From Hesseltinella vesiculosa (lineage: Eukaryota > Mucoromycota > Mucoromycetes > Mucorales > Cunninghamellaceae): a DNA stretch of 64,000 bases. Shown here piece after piece: positions 11,272-23,694 of this stretch (position 1 is its first letter; the number at the start of each line of letters is the position of its first letter). The notes beneath the pieces were generated by a model. That model saw only the letters and a list, made by a program, of their open reading frames with translations, was not told the DNA's origin and did not search any database. Location: assembly GCA_002104935.1 (NCBI GenBank), contig MCGT01000050.1:1-64000 (forward strand). Direction: 5' to 3'. Position numbers and translations under genes: made by a program.

Positions 11272-13920
11272 TTACTTTTGCATGATAGCATTTTTGAATT
11301 TGAGCTGTTGCACCACTTGGTTGAAGGCTCGGTCGACCAAGGGTTTGAGAGCAGCATCGGTGCGCATAGCATAGGCCAGTTGATCCAAAGGCTGGGTGTC
11401 CAGTAGACGAATGGTGACTTTGGAAGCATGTTTGACGCCGGTGGCCTGCGAAGGGAACAAAAAAAAAAAAGTCAGCTCATCCATGCATCGATGCTGTGCC
11501 TCTCTCTCTCTCTCTCTCTCTTTTTTTTTTTTTTTTTACTTTGACATGAGGGAAAAGGAGATCGCCAAGTTGTTGTTTTTGCTGCAGGATGGAAAGGTTC
11601 TTGATGGACTCGACAAAGCGATCGATGGTGACCTGGGTGTCGGAGCCATGCATATGGATGACGTCAGTCTTGATACCAGAGGAGGCAGAGGTGACGGAGG
11701 AGGAGTTTGAATTGGGTTGTTGGGTGGTGGTGGAGGAGGTGGCATGGGCGATGGTGGGCACGGAAGAATTGGGTGGGCGGGGTCGGTGGTGATGGACGAG
11801 GTTGGGTGTTTGGGGGACAGGCGACGAAGAGGTGGAAGACAAGGCGGCAGCGGCCTCTTCCAGTTTGGTCATCAGGAAGGAAGGGTTGAAGAGACACAAG
11901 GCTCGGCTGGTGGGTCGGAGAGCCATGATGGTGTCGGTCCATTCCTGGAGTTGGCTGGGTTGAGGGTCTTCTCCGACGCCACGCATGGCGGTGATGATGG
12001 CAGAGCGCACGCGGTTACACTGAACTTGGAGTGGGTCCGATTCATCCGAGGCGGAGGAGGGGGCATCGGTGAGAGGTGAATGGGCGTGTGTGCGAAGGTC
12101 AGGAGAAGGTGAGGTGTCGGAGGCGATGTGAGACGGGCGAGCAAGAGCAGGGTTGGACGGTTTGGCTGGTAAGGCATAAGGAGAGTGAGGTGGGGCAGAT
12201 TCTGGAAGACTGCGCGATGCATGCAGACTAGGGCTGTGTTTTGTTTTCTTCTTGGGTTCGTGATAGGCAATGGTCACCGGTTTGGACATGATGCATTGGC
12301 CGTTCAATGTTTCCAAGGCTTGTTTGGCTTCGTGAGAGGAGCTGAAGCTGACAAAACCATAGCCGCGCGACTGTTTGGTCATGGGGTCCTTCATCACCCG
12401 GGCTGAGATGATGCGGCCAAATTCCTTGAAAGTGCTGAACAGGTCGGAGCTTTTCACGGCGAGGTCCAGATTCTTGATGTAGAGATTGGTGAAGTCGATG
12501 GACTGTGGCGGAAAAACAAGCAAGGTCAGGGGCACCATCCGATATTTCCATGCATCCTCGACTCTTAAAAAAGTGGGCTGCAGGCTGCAGTTTAATTTAC
12601 ATTACCGTTTCTGACTTGTTCGATTGCTTCACTTCATGACATGTCTTTGTTGAAACCAATGAGAAGATACTCCTGTTTTTTTTTTAAAAAAAAAAAAAAA
12701 AAGTTGAGTGCTCCTTTTTTGGTCGATCCGATGCTCATTAAGGTTTTAGACCGAGGCAGGTGGGTAACAACAGCTTACAATGGAGTAAGACCATCCAAGG
12801 AACGTTGGGACATGATGGCTTGAGCGTGATTGGCATGTTTCAGGGAAAAATATTGAAGCAGCGCTGAGCCTTCAAAGGTACCATTCTTGTCGACCAGGAT
12901 CTTGCATAGACGGATAGGACCAAAGGGTCGAAAGACATGGTAAAGGTATTCATTGGTCACCCAATAGGGGATGTCATCCACTTGGAAAATAGGGCCCTCG
13001 GGTTCTGGATCCTTGATGCCATTAGGGGTCATGTATAATTGGAGCCGATGTGATTGACGAAACACCAGTCCATCGAAGAGCGTGTATGCACAATCCGCTA
13101 CAGGGAAAAAAAAAATCCATTGTGAGCACAGTTCTCAGAATCCTTTTTTGTAGCTCCCTCCCCCTTTTTTTTAATATGCCTCACTTTTTATCCTTTTGTC
13201 CATGATCAACTTTTTAACTCCCTTGTCACGGCTTAATATGATAGTTTACACCCCCAGCACCCTTTTTCCCTCCCTTCAAGTCCTCTTTCAACAATTAACC
13301 TGACCCATGCGTACCCAAACCCATTTGCTCCCTAAACCCAATCACCAAAAGCCTATCGTCGTCGAGGAAAAACGTGACATCCATGTTCCATACCTGACTC
13401 CTTGTTCAGAAATCGAATCCAGCCAGTTGCCATGGCATGCTTGTTCTGTTTGTTGCGTTGTATTCTAAAAAAGGAGATAGACCAGGTCAATGAAAAAAAA
13501 AAAGTAGTACAAAAAGGTCAGCATCCCGAGACGCAAAGGGGGGAGGGGTCGACGACAGCGATTTTTTTTTTTTTTTTGGGTTTGGGTCATCTGGATAGAG
13601 TACGTCACTTACGACAGAGGTTGGCAAGGCAACAATAAAGTAAAAATATCATGATCAGAGATGGCCTGGGGCACCTCAAAATACAAGCTGTCAGACACCA
13701 AATAGACCAAACCATCGCCTGTTATGGAAATGTCATGAGATGCATCAACATGGTATGATTGCTGTTGGTGCTGCACCTTGTACGAGGCTGCAGCATAATG
13801 CTGAGATTGAGCTGCAGCTGAAGGTGGTACAATGGCAGGCGCTGTTTTAGAGTTGGTTCTTGATGGTTTGCCATGTTGTTTGGATTTTGGAAGATGAATG
13901 GTTGTTCTATCCTGAGTCAT
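11272..13920 (-). CDS. RRM/MLLE RNA-binding protein, Rrm4/Pes4-like
   Basis: Six exons: 13613-13920, 13394-13464, 12779-13097, 12606-12672, 11540-12502, 11272-11445; 633 aa. Three RRM folds are visible. The first is divergent (about 55-140, LYFEVPQAI..GWIRFLN). The second is at about 160-235 (PIFQVDDIPYWVTNEYLYHVF). The third is canonical, at about 260-335 (LYIKNLD for RNP2, GYGFVSFSS for RNP1). A Ser/Pro linker leads to a divergent MLLE-like helical module (about 412-475) and a clearer C-terminal MLLE/PABC module (about 555-625, QQLGDLLFPHV..KVTIRLLDTQ). Three RRMs plus tandem MLLE domains is the layout of Ustilago Rrm4, which carries mRNAs on moving endosomes in hyphae; Pes4/Mip6 is the alternative. 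Function inferred from architecture. A 67-nt exon is needed for phase. Confidence 0.82.
11500..11537. repeat. (CT)n microsatellite followed by a T17 run in an intron
   Basis: About 22 bases of CT repeat run straight into 17 T residues, inside the last intron of the Rrm4-like gene. Confidence 0.85.
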
Positions 13921-14597
13921 GCTTAGAGCCAAAAAATCAAGTCGAAAAAGAAAAAGAAATGAGCCTCCCTTCTGTGTCCCTCTTCAGCCCAAGTAGCCTA
14001 CCTTGGTAAAGTAAAAAAAAAAAAAGAGAGAGAGAGAAAAAAGAGAGGTGAGGGAAGAGAGACAAAGAAAAGAAAGAAAGAGAAAAGAGTCCTCCTTTTG
14101 AATTTTTTATTTTTCCCCTTTTGAAAAAAAAAAATTCACTGGCATCATGGCAACACCTAGGCATTTCGAAGCTCAGTCCGGCTGCATAAACTGAACAATC
14201 AAGCGCTTATTGCTTGGGTAGCTTTTGCCCACGGACAGTTTTATTGGCGGCAGCATTGTCTAGGATGATGAGAAAACGTAGCATGGAGGCTGCCTTTCCT
14301 GTCAGCGTCCATTGGTATGATCGGGAGGTCAAAAGCATGCTTACAGTAAAAGGGGAGAGGAAGGGGTGAAGTCCACGGATTGTTGGAGATCACATGAGCT
14401 CGTTTGCGACAAATGAATGATAGTGCAGAAGGTCCAATCAACAGCCGCCTTTGGTCATGCGCTCGTCCGCCGCCCTTTTTTTTATTTCGTCGACTTTTGC
14501 TTTGCCATTTCCTTCTTTTCACACATTCTTTGAAAGTTACCATTCTTTTTATTTTTCAATCTTCATTTCACCTATCCTTTCATTTATTATTGCTGAA
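13921..14597. other. Divergent promoter region, Rrm4-like gene / ATG1
   Basis: About 680 bp between opposite starts. Contains purine-rich runs near 14010-14090 and a pyrimidine-rich leader just upstream of the ATG1 start. No further gene seen. Confidence 0.5.
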
Positions 14598-17572
14598 ATG
14601 ACGACAGTTCCGTACACGGCAATACCATCCAGCTCTCATGACAAACCTGCGCAAGAAACCGTTGGCAATTACGTTATCTTGGAGAAAATCGGCCAAGGCT
14701 CATTTGCAACCGTTTATACAGCAAGACACAAGGTAACATTCTTCAAAGAGACATCCCCTCCGTCTGACACACCTAGCGCTCAACTAACATGTATTCCTTG
14801 ATGTGACAACAGGACACTGGCCATCGTGTAGCCATCAAGTCAGTCTTGCGAACGAAATTGACGAAAAAACTATTAGAAAATTTGGAATCGGAAATAGCCA
14901 TCCTAAAAGCCATTCGTCATGATCACATTGTAGGCTTATCCGAGTGTCAGGTAAAAAAAAAAAAAAAAACTGGGCGGCCTTGGCCATCCTGTGACTCACC
15001 TCTGTCTTGTCTAGGAAACCGAGACGCATATCCACCTGGTGATGGATTATTGTTCCCTTGGGGACCTGTCTCAGTACATCAAAAGGATTAGACACAGTAA
15101 ATCGGCTCGAGGACCTCTTGGTGGATTACCTGAAGCAACAGTGCGTCACTTTTTAAAACATCTCGGTAAAAAAGGAAAAGAACCTACCCAACGACACGCC
15201 TTTCAACTCGACAGTTTTATTTTCCTAGTGTCTGCTCTTCGCTTCTTACGATCGCAAAACCTGGTCCATCGTGATATCAAACCACAGGTACACCCTAAGA
15301 AAAGATGAAAAAGAGGAGACACGGTCCGTTGCTTATGGTTTTACTGCTTCATGCTTGGTTAGAACCTGCTGCTCGTATCGCCAGAAGAAGTGGGACTGGA
15401 TAAGAACGATTTGCCGCAGTTGCAAGTGGCCGATTTTGGTTTTGCACGGTTTTTGCCAAGTAGCACCATGGCTGACACGCTCTGTGGGTCCCCTCTGTAC
15501 ATGGGGCCCGAGATCCTCTCGTACAAGAAATACGACGCCAAGGCCGACCTGTGGAGTGTCGGTGCTGTTCTCTACGAAATGATCACCGGCCGCCCTCCTT
15601 TCCGTGCCCAGAACCATATCGAGCTGCTCAAAAAGATCCAGGACAACCAGGATCGGATTCGCTTTCCCGACGAAAAATCGCCTGACGCCACCCCTTTGGT
15701 CACCGACGACCTCAAAGACCTGATTCGCAAACTCCTCAAGCAAGACCCTGTTGAGCGCATCTCGTTTGAAGAATTGTTTGCCCACCCAGTGATCCATCAG
15801 CCCATCACGCCTGATCTGCCGCCTGCCCGTCCATTGTCCTCCCCCTCTCATCACCACCATCACCACCACCATCATCACCATCCTCCTTCTCGTCCTGCCC
15901 ATGCGCAACAGCATCCGCCGATGCGATCGGACCGGCCTGGCTCGCCATCTCCGTCCGACCGACCGACTGGCTCGCCTACCACCCGTCCTCCGCCCTCCAA
16001 CCCTCCGCCTCGCATCAACACCCATGTACCAAACCGATCCAGCCACGCACCGGTCTCTCACCAGGATCCCACGGAGGACGATGCCCTGCCTTTTGCTCAG
16101 CCTACCACCCCTGGTCGCCGGCCCGCCACCATGCCTCATCGACCCCTGTCTGGCCAGCATGGCTCACCCACGACGAATGACACCCGTCCACGCCCACACA
16201 CGGACGAACGCCGCCGGGACGATGAAGAAGATGTGCTGCAAGAATATGTGGTGCTTGATCGTCGCACCATTGAAACAAACCAATTTGCTGACGGTACTTT
16301 TTTTTTTTTTTTTTTTTTGAAATCACATCGCCACTCATCCGTTTTGTGCATTTTCCCTGTAGAAATCATGTCACCCCATCATCCCAATAACACACCCACC
16401 ATACATCATGACGCTACGGAAGGAAAACAAGTGGCGGTAGCCATTCCTCGCCGCAAGTCATCCACCTCTTCTTCCTCGGATCAAACGGGCTACCTTCCGT
16501 CCTCCGCCTCGCCAAGCACACCGCCGTTTATGATCTCGCGCGAACGACGCATGAGTGCTGGCACCGCAGGCACAGCCTTGGCCAAAGCGTTGTCGATGGC
16601 GTCCGTCCGGCTCTTTGGCACCGGCCACTCCCCTCCAAACCCATCCGCAACCTCTCCGCCCTCACAACAGCAGCGACGACTGTCTCACGGCCGGGCCGGC
16701 TCCCCCCGTGCGTTCATGCTCACGGCGGCCGAGGAAGGCGAGCTGGAAGAGGAAGACGAAAAGACGTTCGCCCTGATCGAACGTGCGGCCTACATGGGCC
16801 ATGCCGTGGGCAAGTTTGCCGATAGCAAGTTTGACCTGTTGATGCAAAACACCCGTCAGCCGCATCCCTATGATGGCCATGCTGGTAGCCCTCTGGGTCT
16901 GGTGCATGAGTCCATCTTGGCAGCCGAAGCGCTTGTGCTTCATGTCAAGGCGTTGGCCTTGTTGGAAGAGGGCCTGAGGCTGGCCAAAAAATACTGGCAG
17001 CAATGTCATTTGGACACAAGAACCCCGCCTACCGTGTCTTTACGCCTGAATGAAGATGTCCAGTGGATGCGCAACCGATTCAACGAATGCCTTGATCGAG
17101 CCTCTATGGAAAAGTCTCGCTGTGATCAAGAAGAACTCGATACCTTGCCCTACCATAATGCTTGTGTGGAGAAGCTGCTGTATGATCGTGCATTGGAGCT
17201 GGTAATGAAAGCTACGGGCTTCCATGACAAGACCTCACCTTTCTTTCTAGTGCCGAGCTGCCGCTGTGCATGAGTTGGTGGGTGAAAATGTCGTCGAGGT
17301 AAGCCGTTGCTTCTTCGGGCATGCCATTTCATTTTTTAACGTTTTTTTTTAACATTGAATAGTGCGAACAAGATTACCGAACGGCGATTTGGATGCTGGA
17401 AGCCATTTTGGAAGTAGGCGATGACAAGGATGTCAGTATTGAAGACGATGATCAAAGGATCATCAACAAATGTAAGTCTCTTTTGTAGCATCGCTTCCGT
17501 CTTGTTCTCATTTTTAATATTGTAGTCATTGATTCCATCCAGCAACGCATTTCAGTATTGCGGCGCAAATGA
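14598..17572 (+). CDS. ATG1: Autophagy-initiating serine/threonine kinase Atg1/ULK
   Basis: Nine exons: 14598-14732, 14813-14950, 15015-15165, 15229-15287, 15363-16293, 16363-17201, 17251-17298, 17363-17471, 17526-17572; 818 aa. The kinase domain is at about 24-302. It has the Gly loop [10 protein letters not shown], the VAIKSV lysine, the catalytic loop HRDIKPQN (split by an intron), ADFGFARF in place of the usual DFG context, and [12 protein letters not shown] at the activation segment. These are hallmark Atg1 sequences. A long Pro/Ser/Thr-rich middle follows, with an 11-His run near residues 324-335. The C-terminal helical part (about 600-818) corresponds to the Atg13-binding tandem MIT region. 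All core catalytic residues are present. Confidence 0.95.
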
Positions 17573-18505
17573 AAAAAAGATATTCGTCTTGCAATGATAC
17601 CCCCTCCTTTTTTTTTCGTTTTCTCCGTGCTCTTTTTACCCTCGTGACACATTCCCTTTGCTCTTTTTTTATTTTTTTATTTTTTTGCAGAGCCGGCACT
17701 TTTTTAACCTCCTTCCCTTTGACTTGTTCTCTTGTTTAAAGAGAATCATAATAAAAAAAAACCAAAAAACAAAGAATCGAATTAGCCATGCCGAAAAGGT
17801 CTACGTTTTGACCTCCTTTTTTTCAATCTCCAAAGTCAAAAGAAAATGCAGACAATGGGTTCATGGATCCAATGACACTGCGACTGTTGAAAGTCCGGTG
17901 ACTTTTTTTTTTTTTTTAGCAAAACTCGAAAAAAAGCCATCGCGTCCCTTTTTTTTATTTGTTTCTCTTCAAATTTTTTTTCTCTCTTTTCCTTCCTTTT
18001 TCTATTGTCCAACCTATCTGGCCGTTGCTATCTTTCTTGTGCCTTCCTTCTTCATCTCCCACTCCCCGCCTGTGACTACTTTGATTGGTAAGTAAACATT
18101 CCGCCATGATGATAAAACGTGGTGCCTTGTATGGGTACAAAAACAAAAAAAAAAAAAAAAACATCAAACATTGAAGGACAGGACAGGAAGTTTTTTAAAA
18201 TGACAAAGGGAAAAAGGGGTTGAAAACTAGCATCCTCCCTCTCTCTTCCATGCCAACCTATCTGTTATCATCCCATCGAACATACCGTCCTAGCCACCCA
18301 CCCACATTACCAGGCACACCTACACACTCAAAAAATATCCTTGACTTGCTCTTGTGATTTGTCATTGAAATCCTCATCTGCCAACCCCTTTATCCTTTTT
18401 CAAAATTCTATTCCGTGCAGAGGCATACAGGGACAGAAAGGATATTCAACTTTTTTTTTTTTTTTTTTTTTCCTGATCGCTAGATTTGTTATATCCCAGC
18501 CAAAA
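17573..18505. other. Intergenic between ATG1 and zinc-cluster gene
   Basis: About 930 bp of T-rich sequence with several poly-T/poly-A runs, including T19-T20 near 18450-18471. No gene recognised; likely the 3' UTR of ATG1 and the leader of the next gene. Confidence 0.5.
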
Positions 18506-19348
18506 ATGATGGACCATAATACCGAAGTGCAACCTCATGTCCACCCATTGCCATATGAACACGCTCAAATGATCCATGAAGTATCAGCTATCAAGCGAAA
18601 ACAAGTCAAGAATGCCTGTAGTAAGTATCTCTCAGTTGTACGATGGAAACCGCTCATCTCTGCTCTCACTAGCCAATTGCCAAAAGGCTTGCAAAAAGTG
18701 CGCCGACGAACGACCATGCCCACGATGCGTTAAATACAATCTGGCGGATTCTTGTGTCAATTCAGTGCGAAAGGAACGAAAGAAAGGTATCAAGCGTGGC
18801 CCTTACAAACGCCGCGTCCGTTCTCAAGGTAAGTGGGGGTGGATGGGATCCGTTTGATCTGACCGTCGTTTTTCCCCCAAGGTGATGAAGGTGCTACGGA
18901 TGAAGGAAACTCTACCCAAGGATCTTCCGCCCCCGTGGCCGCCAACGTTGCTTACGGCAATATCTCCCCCTTCCCAGCCTACCCCGCCCACCTGAACCAA
19001 TATCAATCCGCTTACGACTACCAAGCCATGGGTGGCCAAAAGCACATGGCCGGCATGCCTGCTCCTCAATATTACCAGACCTTCCCATATCCTCAGCAAG
19101 CTATGATGCCACCCACCGGCGCCAACGACCCCACTGGCGACCAACAAGGAAACGAAAGCGCAAAGCCCAAAACGAAAAAGGCCAAAAAAGCCAAGGCCAA
19201 GCAGCCCATCACACCCGGTCCCAGCTCATCCAACTCCACCTCCGCTTCCCCCGACAAAGGCGAAGAATCCAACATGACGAAACTCGCCCAATTGGTCACT
19301 GCTGCCTTGGACAATGAAAATACCATGAACAACAGCAAATCTGAATGA
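18506..19348 (+). CDS. Fungal zinc-cluster DNA-binding protein
   Basis: Three exons: 18506-18620, 18673-18828, 18882-19348; 245 aa. A cysteine-rich DNA-binding domain spans about residues 38-67 (NACTNCQKACKKC, CPRCVKYNLADSC) and is followed by a basic tract (RKERKKGIKRGPYKRR). This Zn-cluster plus KGIKRGPYK signature recurs in fungal regulators, notably in early-diverging and basidiomycete fungi. The first intron falls inside the first Cys pair. The rest is low complexity (Ala/Pro/Tyr-rich, then a lysine-rich KPKTKKAKKAKAK tract), with no middle homology domain. Targets unknown. Confidence 0.85.
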
Positions 19349-19697
19349 TGGCTTCTTCCACCTCCTCTGTTCTCTTTGCAACTTTGAAAAAAATACGTAA
19401 AAAATCATTTGAAACCAACAAAAAAAAAAAAATACCAGCCTCGGATTCCGCTCTCTCTCTCTCTCTTTTTATAACTATCTGCCATGCTTTTTTTTTTTTT
19501 TTTTCCAATGATGTCCCTGTCACCCTCTCTTGTCTGATTTTCAAATTAAAAAAAAAAATAACACTGAATAAATCCATCATACACCATTCGATTTCGTCTT
19601 TCATCGACACGGTATTTGGAAAAAAAAAAAAAAAAAAAAAAAGGTATAAACATGTATTGGCTGGGAAATGAAAGGCGGAAGGGATCTGCGGTTTTCT
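19349..19697. other. Convergent 3' region, zinc-cluster gene / PRO3
   Basis: Several A and T runs, including A23 at about 19620-19642. No gene. Confidence 0.5.
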
Positions 19698-20638
19698 TCA
19701 ATGGCCAAGTTCGTCGGCCAATTCTTGACTTCGTTGATAAGCAGCAAAGATACCACTATGAATGACTTCGCGGATATGTTTTTCTTCCATCACTTTGATA
19801 GCTGCCTCGGTGGTGCCTTTGGGCGAAGTCACCTTGCGACGCAATGTCACCAAATCATCTTCCGATTGCAATGCCATACGCGCAGCCCCAAGACACGTCT
19901 GCATCGTCAACGCCTTGGCATCTTCAGCTGATAAGCCAATCGCCTCACCGGCAGATTCTAAAAGGAGAAAAGGGAGAGAGAGAGGGGGTCCCAGCCCAAA
20001 TCAGCCATTCCATTAAATTAAAAAAAAATGTCCTTACGCATGGCTTCCATGACCAAGAAAAAGTAAGCTGGACCACTGCCACTCAGAGCGGTGACGGCAT
20101 CCATCTGGGCTTCTTGATCCACCCAAACAATCACCTTGCTGATGGTCTTGAAGATCGACTCGGCCAGCCAGCGGTGTTCTTGCGTCACCAAAGCATCAGC
20201 AGCAAAGCAGCCAATCACACCTTCGCCAATCAGAGCTGGTGTGTTGGGCATCAGCCGGATCAACGGAACAGCCAATGGCAGCCAATGCAAGATGCTCGAT
20301 GCCTTGATGCCTGCCGCAATGGAGAGCAGCAGTGGCATCCGCTGGATGTTGTCTCGTAAGATATCGCCTGTCTCCATCACCACCGTCTTGAGCACTTGAG
20401 GTTTGACAGCAAAAATCACCACCTGAGGCAAAGCCCCCGTGCCAAGCATATCGCTTGTGTCGCTAAACGAGGCCACTTGGGGATACTTTGAGCCCATGTA
20501 CTCTCGACGTTCACGGGACTGGTCGCTGAATCGGATACGATATTTTGGATCTTTGACCAAGCCAACAATGAGAGCTTCCGCCATGTTGCCACCCCCAACA
20601 AAGTCAATCGTCACCATTTGTGATTCCATTGCAGGCAT
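19698..20638 (-). CDS. PRO3: Pyrroline-5-carboxylate reductase (proline biosynthesis)
   Basis: Two exons, 20038-20638 and 19698-19957; 286 aa, normal for the family. The N-terminal NAD(P)-binding motif VGGGNMAEALI is followed by a Rossmann domain (VIFAVKPQVL, LLSIAAGI, LIRLMPNTPALIGEGV). The C-terminal dimerisation domain starts with TALSGSGPAYFFLVMEAM, split by the intron, and continues with LRRKVTSPKGTTEAAI. It catalyses the last step of proline synthesis, reduction of P5C with NAD(P)H. The start at the ATG at 20638 gives a short leader before the conserved beta strand; an in-frame ATG at 20629 is an alternative. Confidence 0.95.
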
Positions 20639-21677
20639 GTCCGATCGGTTAATGTCACAAAAAAAAGGAAAAAAATTAAAAAAAAAAAAGAGCAAGGAAA
20701 GTGGGGGGAAATAAACGAGAAAAAAAAAAAAGTGAAAATGACATGGGATGATTCACTCTTTTTTTCATACCACTGGGTATTTTTTTTTTTCCTGCAAATC
20801 TCGGACCAATGAAAGTCGTTCTTGCTTCGATCGTCTTCTTTCTTGTCACCGGGCTACTGTCACGGACGGTTGGCTTTGTCCTTTTCGTCAAAGTGGTTTT
20901 GTTTCTCTCCATACGTCTCTCCAAAAGCTTCTCGTGCAAAAGCATGAGTCACATCCGATTCAAAAATGGGGAGAAGGAGATTCCCGTTTAGGCTTGTCAG
21001 GGAGGTGTCACCAAAAAGAAAACCAATAACCGCACAGCTGCTGTTCCTATTTCGGGCCTTTCCCAGTTCCTGAAATCCTCCAGTCCAACCAACGACGTCG
21101 GGCATCGCAACCCACCCGACCGCCTTGCCCTATTTTTCTTTTTTACCATGCAGAAACCCTCGGCTTCCTCTCCATCGATATGCATACAAATCATCATGAA
21201 CATCCCCGTTGGTCACTGCTTAAAAGGGGACATGGCGAACGAAAATGAGCATTTGCGTTCGCTGGGAGAGTCCTCCTCCTCCACTGAGCTTATCCACAGG
21301 TGAACAGGTCTGGTGTTTAGCATAGCGAACAAGGGCGAGTGAACGAGAAAGAGACAAAGAGGGCTTTGGAAACAAACCAAAAAGCAATTTGGCACACTTT
21401 CAAAGTCAGAGCAGCATTCATTTACGGTCAATCATTTTTTGGTTGCTCCCATTTTTTTGGTGCTCCTTTTTTCTTTCTTTTCTACTTTTTCTTTTATTAT
21501 TGCTGTTGTTCGCAAGACATCACTTTCCATTCCTTTCTCTTTTTCTCTATTCCCCAAGTGATTCTGTTTGTCTTGTTCGATTTGCGTGCATTCTAGCCGG
21601 CTGACCTCACTTTTTATATTTTTGAAAAATCTCTCGACCGTTTTCATCATCTCCTCTCTCTTACTACTTTTGAAATT
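20639..21677. other. Divergent intergenic region, PRO3 / ARF6-like gene
   Basis: About 1 kb; A/T runs and a T-rich leader before the ARF gene. No convincing coding potential. Confidence 0.5.
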
Positions 21678-22483
<806 letters not shown>

Positions 22484-22828
22484 AAGACCTCTTTCTTTTG
22501 GCTCTCTTCTTTTTCCCTCCTCTCCTTTTTTTGATGCTGCTTGTTGGTCCCCTTCAATCGCTTCTGCTCCCCTTTTATTTATTTCTGTCTTGTATGTAAT
22601 CTATTTCTTTTCTCTGTGGGGAGGACCATCCCATTTCAACTTCCCCGTTTTTTTTTTTTTTCTTTGCACCGTTACCCTTTTTTTTTTTTTATTCTCTCTC
22701 CACGTTCACTCACCTACCCCTACTATTTACTCTTTAAGATTAGTCCTATTTATCTTTCTTGTTGGAAATCCAAAAGAAGCACCTATCATTAAATGGAACA
22801 TTCCTCCACAGACCTCCAGAAGCTTTAT
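22484..22828. other. Convergent 3' region, ARF6-like gene / SDHAF2
   Basis: T-rich tract with runs at about 22650 and 22678. No gene. Confidence 0.5.
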
Positions 22829-23317
22829 TTACAAATCAGGCATGCGCAGGACCTTCTTTTCCTTGTTCTTGGAATGCTCACAGACCATGTCCAAGATCTT
22901 GCTATCCTTCCAACGGTCAGGACGCACCTTTTTGTGGGTGGCCCAGTAAAAGATGTCCCAATCAGGTTCATCCAGGAGCTTGTCATATTCCTCCAGTTGC
23001 TCCATAGAAAAGTCTTTGAGGTAGAGCTGTGAAAATGTCGACAAAAGCAAATCGGTCTCAAGGATACCACGTTTGCGCGATTGATACACCAGACGGGCCA
23101 ATTTTTTTTCCTTTGGTTCATTGGGACGAGGAATGGGAGGCAGATTCGGGTAAGGCGTCTCGACGTCCATGTCGGGTGAGTGACGGATCGCCAGATTGGG
23201 GAAAGGATCGTTGTACTTGAAGTCGTTCTTCGCATTCCACACAGACGAAGTCGAGATCATCCGCTGGCACACTTGGCTACGAGCCACCGAGCGTAGACGT
23301 AAACAAGAAGATAGCAT
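22829..23317 (-). CDS. SDHAF2: Succinate dehydrogenase assembly factor 2 (Sdh5/SdhE family)
   Basis: Single exon, 162 aa. The first ATG is at 23317. The N-terminus is Arg/Ser-rich without acidic residues (MLSSCLRLRSVARSQ), as expected for a mitochondrial presequence. The family signature follows: RKRGILETDLLLSTF and EYDKLLDEPDWDIFYW, which contains the conserved RGxxE motif. The protein promotes covalent attachment of FAD to the flavoprotein subunit of complex II in the mitochondrial matrix. Confidence 0.95.
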   Translation of the reverse strand: MLSSCLRLRSVARSQVCQRMISTSSVWNAKNDFKYNDPFPNLAIRHSPDMDVETPYPNLPPIPRPNEPKEKKLARLVYQSRKRGILETDLLLSTFSQLYLKDFSMEQLEEYDKLLDEPDWDIFYWATHKKVRPDRWKDSKILDMVCEHSKNKEKKVLRMPDL

Positions 23318-23694
23318 GTTGGTCAAGGCAAAAAGAAAAGAAAAAGAAAAGAAAAAAAAAAAAAAAGAAAAACGACCCCTCCGGTAAGGGTCCCTGGTGA
23401 CTCTGTCTTTTTTTTTTCTGCGCTCCTACTTCTCTTTCCGCCTCACCACAGTTGCACTAGACTCAAGTCCATCTGCCTTGTTGTCTCGTCAAAAACAAGC
23501 CGAGTGACATCGTCTCGGCCCATCGAATGCATCCAGCTATGCGGCATGCTCCCAAGCCAAGCAGCCTTTCGCTGCTGCCAAAAAGTGGAAAAACAGAAGA
23601 CTTGCCTGGCGGAGATGAAAAAAAGAAAGAAACCCTTCCAGCAAGTTTTCCCCTTTTTTTCTCTTTCAACTTTCTCATTGCTTTTTGTTTGAAA
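23318..23694. other. Divergent promoter region, SDHAF2 / CBS-PB1 gene
   Basis: Purine-rich A/G tract at about 23331-23372 and a T run near 23409. No gene seen. Confidence 0.5.

Noticed and set aside
15333..16160. 275-codon antisense ORF across ATG1
   Set aside because: Overlaps the conserved kinase and low-complexity coding strand; Arg/Gly-rich composition typical of a shadow frame.
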